Origin: a bacterium
GTDB taxonomy: Bacteria > Patescibacteriota > Minisyncoccia > Moranbacterales > DUUL01
NCBI GenBank assembly: GCA_030626045.1
Contig: DAOUPS010000030.1
Location: 1-9,526, forward strand
DNA length: 9,526 bases
Reading direction: 5' to 3'
In this document: positions 1 through 6,453 of the stretch, one piece after another
How positions within the stretch are numbered: the stretch's first letter is position 1
Layout: each line of letters starts with the position of its first letter
Program-made: the position numbers and the translations under genes
Notes under the pieces: model-generated
What the model saw: only the letters and a program-made list of their open reading frames with translations
Database searches by the model: none
What the model was told of the DNA's origin: nothing

Positions 1-1071
1 ATGGCTCCCGGTCTTCCGGATATTCCGTTGTATTGGAAGCTCGCTATACAACAGTATAACGAGGCAACTCCGGATGAGATCTTTGCCTCAATGCCGGAAA
101 CAATTACGCGGAAGAACATTGCCGCGTATTACAAGGCAAATAAGGAGATGGGATACTGGAAGAATAGAAAATTGGGCAAGAACATGAACAAACGCCCAAT
201 CATGTTTGTTGATGGGCTTGAGCCGACAAATGCCTTGAAAGTTTTTCCGGGATACCCTAATTCTAAAGATCCGGAAACCGGCGATTACATTGCCAAAAAA
301 GGCCGGGAGTACGAGATGATCGCTCGCCTTATATTTAATTCAGAGGACGAGATTGTCTATCGGGAGGATCTGGCTATGGTGATTAGCGAATGGGCAATGG
401 ACAGAGGCGCTGACGCCATAATTATAACCGGCTGGGGCGCAAGGCGCGTGTTTGACACTGATGCCGGAGCGCTGAGCTTACTCACTGCTTTTGGACAAGT
501 ATTTACCAACAGCTGGACCGGCGCGATAAACGTAAGTCCCGGAGCGGCATACAATAAAGGATCCAATCAAACAAAAACACTGCCCTACTTACGAGTAGCG
601 GCGATTGACGTAAAAGATCCGCAGAAATTCGTTTTGGGGATGCTGCCGCAGAAAGCATTTGATGACGCAGCAAAAAAGTTTGAACAGTCGGTTGACGAAG
701 ATCTGACTGCTTTGCGCGAACAGATCAAGCAAAGAAGTACCCGTTTTCTGCAATGTCCCGATACATGCCAAAATAACGCTAACTTGCGTTATGACCATGG
801 AATGGATTGGCTCACTCTTTATACCAAAACGAAGGATGAGCAGGAAAGAGATCAAGCATTGGTTAACGCACGGGATAATTTTACTCAGGCGTTGCGGAAC
901 GGCTTAAGCGGCAAGAGAGCCAAAGAAACGCACGGCTATCTTGCGTCTATTTGGTACGCCATGGCACAACAAGTTAGCGAAACCAAGCGCGAACCGTATT
1001 ATGACAAAGCGCGATTCCATGTGAGAAAAGCCGGGATCACAGAAATTCAGATACTGAAAGTAAGTAAATAG
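1..1071 (+). CDS. Protein of unknown function with helical C-terminal half (possibly 5'-truncated)
   Basis: The reading frame is open from base 1 and ends at TAG 1069-1071. The ATG at base 1 is the window edge and has no visible leader, so the true start, and any signal peptide, may lie upstream. The visible 356 residues fall into two parts. Residues 64-210 look alpha/beta, with the phrase DRGADAIIITGWG (134-146) followed by a Gly/Ala-rich hydrophobic stretch (about 155-183). Small envelope proteins and lipoproteins often contain an 'ADAII'-like strand, but this is a motif impression only. Residues 215-345 are almost wholly helical, with regularly spaced Ala, Tyr and Leu, as in TPR-like repeats; a CPDTC pair of cysteines sits at 252-256. 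The neighbouring secreted coiled-coil gene starts 15 bases downstream, so the two are probably cotranscribed and may both act in the cell envelope. I do not recognise the family. Confidence 0.75.
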   Translation: MAPGLPDIPLYWKLAIQQYNEATPDEIFASMPETITRKNIAAYYKANKEMGYWKNRKLGKNMNKRPIMFVDGLEPTNALKVFPGYPNSKDPETGDYIAKKGREYEMIARLIFNSEDEIVYREDLAMVISEWAMDRGADAIIITGWGARRVFDTDAGALSLLTAFGQVFTNSWTGAINVSPGAAYNKGSNQTKTLPYLRVAAIDVKDPQKFVLGMLPQKAFDDAAKKFEQSVDEDLTALREQIKQRSTRFLQCPDTCQNNANLRYDHGMDWLTLYTKTKDEQERDQALVNARDNFTQALRNGLSGKRAKETHGYLASIWYAMAQQVSETKREPYYDKARFHVRKAGITEIQILKVSK

Positions 1072-1077
1072 AGGAGG
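1072..1077 (+). promoter_or_regulatory. Strong Shine-Dalgarno sequence AGGAGG for the coiled-coil gene
   Basis: AGGAGG follows directly after the upstream stop codon and lies 8 bases before ATG 1086. It fixes that start and shows that the organism uses anti-SD pairing, at least for some genes. Confidence 0.85.
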
Positions 1078-1085
1078 ATTAAGCC

Positions 1086-2288
1086 ATGAAAAAATTGTCA
1101 GTAGTTGTTATGGCTATGTTTTTTTGCATGATCGCATCAACTACGTATGCGATTGATGCGAAAAGACTGGAAAAGATCAAAATTACCGAACAAAACAATA
1201 ACAAGGATCTTTTTGCCGGAACCGTGAAAGTTGCCGATCTTGGCAAAAAACGTATTACGGAGGTTGTTCCGCCAAAAACACCAAAAACTGTACCGGTTCT
1301 TTCGAAGTCGGTATTGTCAAGCGGGCAAGTTGTCATAGCCATGCCCATGGAAGGGGAATGGTTTCGTCTGGGGCCGCAATATTGTGGAACAAAAACCATT
1401 TACCATTTCGTTCTCCAAATCTGCAAGCGAGATTTTACTAAATCCGTACTTGCGGATAATCATCTAACTTTCGAAAAAGCCAAAAGGCTTGGAGTCGGAC
1501 ATAAAGTTTTTGTCCGGCATATCTATCTCAAAGACGAATACAAATTCGGACTTGAGAAAGACCGGAAAAGCCAAGGCAGGTTGGATGATCTGCGCCAGCA
1601 ATTAAGCAGTCAACTGCAAGAGATGAATGATCTTCGGCAGGCTCTTAAGAATGCCGGCAAGGGGACAGTAAGTCTTCGCGGAGAACTAAAGAAGACTCGT
1701 CGGCTTCTGACAGAGAAAATCAAGGAAGTTTCTCTTAGAGATAGCCGGATTAAAGAATTGAAAGAGACAAATTCTGATTTGGAGAAGCAAGTTGCAGAAA
1801 AATCTGCGGTTGCCATTAAAGCCCAAGAGTTGTTTATACAGTTGGCGGGAGAAACCGTTAACTCGGAGAATGGTGAAAATGCCACTGCGGCGGCTAAGAA
1901 GCTATTAGACGAGCAAGGCTCTGATACTCTGCTGGCGCGAATTAATGATCTTAAACAGCAATTAGCGGAAAAGTCTGATGCTCTTGCGGCGGCCAAACAA
2001 AAAGCTGATGAACTAAAAGGAGAAAAAGAGGTTCTATCGGCCAAGCATGGCCTACTGACTACCGAACATGCCGATCTCAAAGAGATGTTCAAACAGCAAA
2101 TGGCAACATTTAATACTTTGGGCCAAAAGATCGAAACTGGTTTTGACCGGCTTGAAAAGGAAAAAGTCGAACTCAAAGCTCAGATCGAACAGCTCAAAGT
2201 TGATCTTGAAACTGCCCAAAAGCAGTTGAAGGAATGCCGGAAAATTCCTGTTGACCTGCTTAGCGGCAACGGAACAAAAACGAATTAG
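1086..2288 (+). CDS. Secreted coiled-coil protein with possible LysM-like segment
   Basis: The 400-residue protein has a textbook Sec signal peptide: two lysines at positions 2-3, a hydrophobic core (4-17) and a likely signal peptidase I cut after TYA (20-22). A lower-complexity linker (about 23-80) leads to a compact segment (about 95-147) containing two Cys (100, 113). The stretch 105-146, with N125, the GVGHKVFV run (136-143) and a preceding Leu-rich helix, resembles the second half of a LysM peptidoglycan-binding domain, but the match is weak. From 157 to about 250 and 282 to 386 the sequence is a Lys/Glu/Leu heptad-rich coiled coil, interrupted by an Asn/Gly/Ala-rich break (259-275). No membrane segment follows the signal peptide and no lipobox is seen, so it should be exported. 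It probably forms an operon with the gene 15 bases upstream. A structural envelope or cell-wall tether role is inference; the family is not recognised. Confidence 0.85.
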   Translation: MKKLSVVVMAMFFCMIASTTYAIDAKRLEKIKITEQNNNKDLFAGTVKVADLGKKRITEVVPPKTPKTVPVLSKSVLSSGQVVIAMPMEGEWFRLGPQYCGTKTIYHFVLQICKRDFTKSVLADNHLTFEKAKRLGVGHKVFVRHIYLKDEYKFGLEKDRKSQGRLDDLRQQLSSQLQEMNDLRQALKNAGKGTVSLRGELKKTRRLLTEKIKEVSLRDSRIKELKETNSDLEKQVAEKSAVAIKAQELFIQLAGETVNSENGENATAAAKKLLDEQGSDTLLARINDLKQQLAEKSDALAAAKQKADELKGEKEVLSAKHGLLTTEHADLKEMFKQQMATFNTLGQKIETGFDRLEKEKVELKAQIEQLKVDLETAQKQLKECRKIPVDLLSGNGTKTN

Positions 2289-2486
2289 CACGAATCAGCT
2301 GTTAGGATAAAAGCTTTAATTGGATTTATATCCATAGAGAGAAATCTCTCAGCTTCTTCTTGTTGGAAGTAAAATAACAAGTTTACGGAGAAATGTCTCC
2401 ACAGCTTCGTCTTGTTGGAAGTAAAACGGCATGTTTCGGAAATAACCGAGTAAAAAATTCAAGTACATTCCTATCATGATAGTTTA
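2289..2486 (+). repeat. Non-coding 3' region with a tandem ~50-base unit and short hairpins
   Basis: No gene is seen between the coiled-coil stop codon and the terminator. Four short inverted repeats occur in order: 2321-2334 (TGGAT/ATCCA, 4-base loop), 2337-2350 (GAGAG/CTCTC, 4-base loop), 2387-2400 (GGAGA/TCTCC, 4-base loop) and 2436-2449 (TCGG/CCGA, 6-base loop). The second and third each precede the shared words AGCTTC and CTTGTTGGAAGTAAAA (2359-2374 and 2411-2426), giving a repeat period of 50-52 bases. CTTC and GAAG within each unit could pair as a further small hairpin. The fourth hairpin is followed directly by GTAAAA, so a third unit may be shortened. The region could be a structured 3' UTR, a small RNA ending at the terminator, or decayed repeats. 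No clear promoter of its own was found. Confidence 0.5.
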
Positions 2487-2487
2487 A

Positions 2488-2525
2488 AAAAGGCAGTAGT
2501 CATAACAGACACTGCCTTTTCTTTT
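2488..2525 (+). terminator. Rho-independent terminator
   Basis: The arms AAAAGGCAGT (2488-2497) and ACTGCCTTTT (2511-2520) pair over 10 bp. With A2498 bulged, GTC/GAC can extend the stem to leave a 6-base loop. A T-rich tail (TTTTCTTTTT) follows. The complementary strand also has a T tract after the stem, so it could work both ways, but the only upstream gene that it would end is the two-gene unit on the plus strand. Confidence 0.88.
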
Positions 2526-2581
2526 TGAAACAAACGTTAATCATTAGGAAGAATTTGAAATTGTAAATTTAAGTTTCTTGT

Positions 2582-2610
2582 TTGACGCTCCATATTATTC
2601 ATGATATAAA
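2582..2610 (+). promoter_or_regulatory. Sigma70-type promoter before the acyltransferase gene
   Basis: TTGACG (2582-2587), a 17-base spacer and TATAAA (2605-2610) match the housekeeping consensus closely. It lies just after the terminator, as expected for a new transcription unit. Transcription would begin near 2616-2618, which is after the first in-frame ATG (2614) and bears on the start of the next gene. Confidence 0.65.
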
Positions 2611-2613
2611 CAT

Positions 2614-3672
2614 ATGTTAATCCTTTTCAGTAATTTTGTGTATGTAATTAAAGAAATATCTTACTTGAGTAAAGAGCATCTCAGCCAATGGGAATCACTT
2701 TGGCGTTCTGTTTCCGATTCCCATTTTTTCAATTCTCCTAAGTGGTTCTTGTCCTACATTCAGGCATACAAGGTAGATCATTATCAAGTTTTTTTCTGCT
2801 ACAAAAAAGATGAACTTTTCGCGGTTCTTCCGTTTATTAGTACGAGAAAATTCGGTGTGAAAGTTCTGGCAAACATTTCCAGCCAATATAAATTTCTCGA
2901 TCGTTCGTCATTGCTTTTTAAAACAAATGATGCCGCTCTTGTGCAAGATATTCTTAATGAGATCGGATTAAAATACAATCTTTATTTGGCTGAAATGGAA
3001 GGAAAATACGTACAACCATTCAGGGAAGTGAAGCAAAAGCTTTTGATCGAATTCTCCACTCATTGCCCAAGAATGGCGGTTCCGGAAGATGATGTTTTGC
3101 GAAATGTTTCGAAAAAACAGCGTAATTCGCTAAAACAAAGGTTAAGAAAAAATTCAGACAAGTTGTCTTTCTCGATGTATCGGGACGATCTTGAAGATCA
3201 TCTGCAGACAATGATCAAGATCGAGAACAAAAGTCATAAAAGAAATAAAAAAATATCTATTTTCAGTCGGCGGGATATTCGGAGCTTATACGGATCGATC
3301 ATACAAAACGCGCCTGAAATGGTTGGAATAGCCATTTTATATTATGACGGAATTCCCATCGCTCATAGGCTCGGTTATTTCTATCACGATGCGTTCTTAT
3401 CTGTTCATATTGCGTTTGACAATGCCTTTCGTCAAATCGGACCCGGTAAAATGCTGCTTTACTATTGCCTTGAATATTTCAAAGATAACAACGTTCGGTT
3501 GCTGGATTTTTCTGTTGGCGACAATGATCTCAAACGGCAATTTTCTAATGGCTGCATTACGCAATACAACGTCTATTATTCAGGATCCGAATTGATCATG
3601 AAATGGTGGTCATTGTTATTAAAAACAAAAAAGAAAGCAAAACATATTCGAAGCATTATCCATGCGCGGTAA
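2614..3672 (+). CDS. CelD/BcsL-type GNAT (FemAB-like) acyltransferase
   Basis: This soluble protein has the two-lobed architecture of the CelD/BcsL acetyltransferase family (Pfam Acetyltransf_6 type), often found in exopolysaccharide loci. Numbering from ATG 2614 (352 residues): the N-terminal lobe contains FFNSPKWFLSYI (38-49) and a strand-rich stretch (57-92). The basic helix VSKKQRNSLKQRLRKN (165-180) is typical of the family's link between lobes. The C-terminal GNAT lobe includes strands around 237-266, the acyl-CoA-binding-like turn IGPGKMLLYY (275-284) and DFSVGDNDLKRQF (298-310), which corresponds to the family's conserved D-x-x-x-G-D...K signature. It probably acylates a sugar or glycan intermediate in the cytoplasm; the substrate cannot be read from the sequence. 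ATG 2614 lies only 3 bases after the -10 box and has no SD. GTG 2638 (344 residues) or TTG 2665 (335 residues) may be the true start. The gene converges with the next one across 16 bases. Confidence 0.85.
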   Translation: MLILFSNFVYVIKEISYLSKEHLSQWESLWRSVSDSHFFNSPKWFLSYIQAYKVDHYQVFFCYKKDELFAVLPFISTRKFGVKVLANISSQYKFLDRSSLLFKTNDAALVQDILNEIGLKYNLYLAEMEGKYVQPFREVKQKLLIEFSTHCPRMAVPEDDVLRNVSKKQRNSLKQRLRKNSDKLSFSMYRDDLEDHLQTMIKIENKSHKRNKKISIFSRRDIRSLYGSIIQNAPEMVGIAILYYDGIPIAHRLGYFYHDAFLSVHIAFDNAFRQIGPGKMLLYYCLEYFKDNNVRLLDFSVGDNDLKRQFSNGCITQYNVYYSGSELIMKWWSLLLKTKKKAKHIRSIIHAR

Positions 3673-3688
3673 TGATAAAAAACTGAAA

Positions 3689-5059
3689 TTATTTCTTTAG
3701 CGGAAATACTCTTAAAATGCTTCCGGCCAAAGCCCACCAGGCCCATTGCAATGCCGTTGTGTCCATAATGTTATCAAACAAACTTGAGATAACAAAAGAA
3801 ACGGATATTGCCAAGAAAGCCAGTACAAGGGTTTTACTTGTGCTTGTTTTATTGAGGCGGCGAAAAATATTTGTGCTATAGGCCAAAAGCAATCCGAGAA
3901 GAATAACAAACGATACCAATCCGCCAACGCCGTATTCAAGAGCGATCTTTATAAAATCATTATGTGCTGCGCTGGATTCAAGCTCTTTTCCGCGTTTTGA
4001 CTCAATGACTATTTCAGTTGTTCCCGCGCCGAAACCAAGAACAGGCCTTTCTTTCGCATACTCAAGGCTGTCTTGCCACATCATGTAGCGCCATTGGACG
4101 GAGCTTGATTGATCACCGGAAAGCGATGAATTAATGCGCTCCTGAATCGGACTGAATAAAGCGTAAATAGCTATAAATATGCCAATACTTAACACCAATA
4201 TTTTTCTATATTGGAGCGTACCGGCAATAAGTACAATTATTACAAACGCGATCCACGCGCCGCGTGTGTAAGTTTGTATCAAAAGAAATAAAAGAGTTCC
4301 GATACTGATCAGCCAAAACAATTTATGGTCGTTTTCTTTCTTTCGCAGGAATTTATAAAGAAGCAGTCCAAGAATAAATACAAGATAAAAAGCAAAAAGA
4401 TTGGGATGTGAAAAAGTTCCGAAAAGCCTGTTTGAAATGTCCATAAAAGAAAGGCTTAATCCGGAACTGTTTGAAAATTGTATGAACGCGGCTAGTGCGG
4501 GGATAATGGCAGATATTAAGAGGGTGTTGACGAGCAGTTTCAGTCTTGTTGTAGAATTGATAATAAAATATCCAAGGGAAAACAATGACACGATAGTAAG
4601 GATTCTGGCTATTTCAGGGATGCTTGTGCTTAAATCAACTGAGTTAAGCAATGAAAGGCAAACAAAAAATAAAAAAGCGCTCCATGGCCAGACCAGAGGG
4701 ATCGATCTTATCCGTTTCCAGTTCTTAAGAAGCAGAGATCCGCCGGCTATCAGTACAACCGCGCTAAGCAAAACGGCGATGTTCACTGTGATCGGGCCAG
4801 CCTCCAGTAGAGAATCGTTTGTGAAGTAGTCCAATATTGGGCGAATGATAAGTAAGAATAAAAGGCCGATTAACGGACTGACGGAAAAAACAATTGCCAC
4901 GAAAAGAATGATCAGTGCCGCGATCATCAAAAGCGGCGGCAGATCAATAAATGGGATAACAAAAGCGGCAGCTATAACTACCCCGATCAGAATATATGCG
5001 TTTACATGCTGTTTTTCTATTGACATAATGAAAAAATTTCGATACAGTTTAGAATTCAC
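3689..5059 (-). CDS. O-antigen ligase / Wzy-type polymerase family membrane protein
   Basis: A very hydrophobic protein of 456 residues with roughly ten or more membrane segments, in the Wzy_C (WaaL/Wzy) family. Typical marks are FGTFSHPNLFAFY (213-225) before a membrane helix, TRGAW (265-269) at the start of another, and a large outer loop (about 305-372). That loop has the R-P-x-L-G-x-G motif (338-344) and AAHNDFIKIALEYG (364-377), whose His366 corresponds to a conserved loop residue in the family. Such enzymes use undecaprenyl-linked glycans outside the membrane, either joining repeat units or moving finished chains to an acceptor; sequence alone does not separate the two. The first codon is GTG (5057-5059). 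ATG 5024-5026, 11 codons in, is an alternative that would leave more room after the leader hairpin; neither has a clear SD. The gene stands alone on the minus strand, with its own promoter, inside an otherwise plus-strand locus. Confidence 0.9.
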   Translation of the reverse strand: MNSKLYRNFFIMSIEKQHVNAYILIGVVIAAAFVIPFIDLPPLLMIAALIILFVAIVFSVSPLIGLLFLLIIRPILDYFTNDSLLEAGPITVNIAVLLSAVVLIAGGSLLLKNWKRIRSIPLVWPWSAFLFFVCLSLLNSVDLSTSIPEIARILTIVSLFSLGYFIINSTTRLKLLVNTLLISAIIPALAAFIQFSNSSGLSLSFMDISNRLFGTFSHPNLFAFYLVFILGLLLYKFLRKKENDHKLFWLISIGTLLFLLIQTYTRGAWIAFVIIVLIAGTLQYRKILVLSIGIFIAIYALFSPIQERINSSLSGDQSSSVQWRYMMWQDSLEYAKERPVLGFGAGTTEIVIESKRGKELESSAAHNDFIKIALEYGVGGLVSFVILLGLLLAYSTNIFRRLNKTSTSKTLVLAFLAISVSFVISSLFDNIMDTTALQWAWWALAGSILRVFPLKK

Positions 5060-5064
5060 TGCTC

Positions 5065-5128
5065 AGGGACTGTTTCCAAGCTAGCCGCGTCGCTCGCGAG
5101 CGGTATGGCTAGCTTGGAAACAATCCCT
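5065..5128. repeat. 64-base nested palindrome in the divergent spacer
   Basis: Arms 5065-5086 and 5107-5128 match as inverted repeats at 21 of 22 positions; the exception, 5070/5123, is a G-U wobble when read on the minus strand. Each arm contains TTTCCAAGCTAGCC or its complement. The central 20 bases include the perfect GC-rich palindrome CGCTCGCGAGCG (5091-5102), so the whole element can fold as one long, nearly continuous hairpin with a 4-base loop. It is much more GC-rich in the centre than its surroundings. It has no T tract next to either arm, unlike a normal terminator. It starts about 9 bases after the predicted minus-strand transcription start and ends 5 bases before GTG 5059. It could be an mRNA leader hairpin, a REP/MITE-like element or a protein-binding palindrome. 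Confidence 0.85.
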
Positions 5129-5143
5129 TTAAGGCAACAAGCC

Positions 5144-5172
5144 ATAATATACCAGATCTTATTTTTTATCAA
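5144..5172 (-). promoter_or_regulatory. Sigma70-type promoter for the ligase/polymerase gene
   Basis: On the minus strand, TTGATA (5172-5167), a 17-base spacer and TATTAT (5149-5144) form a near-consensus promoter; an overlapping TGG-TATATT extended -10 reading is also possible. The predicted start is near 5137, so the leader would be about 78 bases to GTG 5059, almost all of it the palindrome. Confidence 0.6.
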
Positions 5173-5196
5173 GTGGGACTGTTATTAAATACTTCA

Positions 5197-6453
5197 ATGA
5201 AAGTATTGATGATCAACAATAATCATTTTTTAAAAGGAGGCGCAACTCGCGCTTATTTTGACATGATCTCAATCCTTGAACGGAACGGACATGAGATCGC
5301 TCATTTTTCGACGATTGGCAAAGACAATGTTTTTTCTCCCTGGGAGCGTTTTTTTGTGGAATATAACGATCTGAGTGACTCCTCAAAATATTCATTTTTT
5401 AGAAAAATAAGCGTTGTTTTCCGAATTTGGTACAACTTCGAGACCAGAAAAAAATTACGCGCCTTACTAGCTGAATTTAAGCCTGACGTTGCCCATCTGC
5501 ACAATATCTATCATCATTTGAGCCCATCGGTTATTGACGAATTGAAATGCCATAACATTCCGATCATAATGACACTTCACGATTTCAAGATCGTTTCTCC
5601 CAATTATGATCTTTATTGCCGGGGAAAAGTATACGATCGCTGTAGACAGCATCGATATTATGAATGCGTTATTGACAAATGCGTGAAAGATTCATATTTG
5701 AAAAGTTTTGTTTGCATGATAGAAGCCTATCTTCATCAATTTTTGGGAACGTACGATAAAGTGGATGTTTTTACCGCACCGAGCATTTTTTATGCCAATA
5801 AAGCCAAAGAATTCGGATTCAAAAGAAAAATTCATCTGTTGCCGAATCCGCTGCTAAATATTTCAAAATCAGCCGAATCAGCCGAAACAGATAATAAAGA
5901 GAAATACTTTTTATTCTACGGGCAACTGACACAAGAAAAAGGGATCGATGATCTTATTAAAGCTTATGCAAGATGCGGCGTAAAAGAAAAATTGTTTGTT
6001 CTCGGTGATGGGCCGCTGCGAAGATCTATGGAAAAACTTGCGCGAGAAGAGGGTGTGGCCGAGAAAGTGTGTTTCATCTCCTTCAAAGGAGTGCCGAATA
6101 AACAGATCATTAATTTGCAAAAACGCGCGCTGTGCATTATCAGTCCTTCCAGATGCTATGAAAATGCCCCATACAGCGTGCTCGAAGCCATGAGTCTTGG
6201 CAAGGCCGTGCTTTGTTCAAACAAAGGCGGTGCCAAAGAAATGGTCGGAAACGGTTCTCGGGGTTTTATATTTGAACAGGGAAATATTTACGATTTGGCA
6301 AAAACGATGAAATATATTGCCTTTAATTCGGATGAAAGGACAAAGAGAGGACGAGCCGCGAAGAATTACGTGGAAAAGCATTACGGTCAAGACATTTTCT
6401 ATTCATCGCTCATATCTCTTTATCAAAAGGCGCAACCTATAAATTCAAAGTAA
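5197..6453 (+). CDS. Family GT4 glycosyltransferase with four-cysteine insert
   Basis: A GT-B fold retaining glycosyltransferase of family GT4, expected to add a sugar from a nucleotide-sugar donor to a carrier-linked glycan at the cytoplasmic face of the membrane. I chose ATG 5197 because it gives the normal opening MKVLMINNNHFLKGGATRAY, with the Gly-rich acceptor-side loop at 14-15. An upstream in-frame GTG (5173) would add eight residues and has no better leader. In the 418-residue product, the N-terminal domain includes PDVAHLHNIYHH (96-107) and TLHDF (126-130). Next come four cysteines (141, 149, 157, 162) followed by VKDS, a Cys cluster known from a subset of GT4 enzymes and possibly metal-binding. 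The donor domain has FYGQLTQEKGI (240-250), LGDGPL (269-274) and the EX7E motif E322/E330. No SD is visible; a weak TATTAA (5183-5188) 8 bases before the ATG would fit a leaderless or very short-leader mRNA. The stop codon overlaps the next start. Confidence 0.9.
   Translation: MKVLMINNNHFLKGGATRAYFDMISILERNGHEIAHFSTIGKDNVFSPWERFFVEYNDLSDSSKYSFFRKISVVFRIWYNFETRKKLRALLAEFKPDVAHLHNIYHHLSPSVIDELKCHNIPIIMTLHDFKIVSPNYDLYCRGKVYDRCRQHRYYECVIDKCVKDSYLKSFVCMIEAYLHQFLGTYDKVDVFTAPSIFYANKAKEFGFKRKIHLLPNPLLNISKSAESAETDNKEKYFLFYGQLTQEKGIDDLIKAYARCGVKEKLFVLGDGPLRRSMEKLAREEGVAEKVCFISFKGVPNKQIINLQKRALCIISPSRCYENAPYSVLEAMSLGKAVLCSNKGGAKEMVGNGSRGFIFEQGNIYDLAKTMKYIAFNSDERTKRGRAAKNYVEKHYGQDIFYSSLISLYQKAQPINSK

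Noticed and set aside
1610..2176. Open minus-strand frame of 188 codons rich in Ser, Phe and Leu
   Set aside because: It is the antisense of the coiled-coil gene; the Ser/Phe/Leu bias is what Lys/Glu-rich heptads give on the other strand.
2337..2449. CRISPR array
   Set aside because: Only two or three degenerate units with similar 'spacers' are present, and no cas gene lies nearby.
2321..2449. Known riboswitch such as guanidine-II (mini-ykkC)
   Set aside because: The paired hairpins are similar in outline, but the loops lack the ACGR sequence, and the region precedes a terminator with no downstream gene in the same transcript.
4401..4829. Open plus-strand frame of 142 codons
   Set aside because: It lies fully opposite the well-supported O-antigen ligase gene, has no SD or recognisable domain, and its composition is that of a reverse-strand shadow.
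5065..5128. Palindrome as a standard bidirectional terminator
   Set aside because: Neither strand has a T tract next to the stem, and the flanking genes diverge, so no upstream transcript needs ending there.
5173..5196. Upstream GTG start for the first glycosyltransferase
   Set aside because: The added eight residues do not resemble the family N-terminus, there is no SD, and GTG 5173 abuts the divergent minus-strand -35 box.
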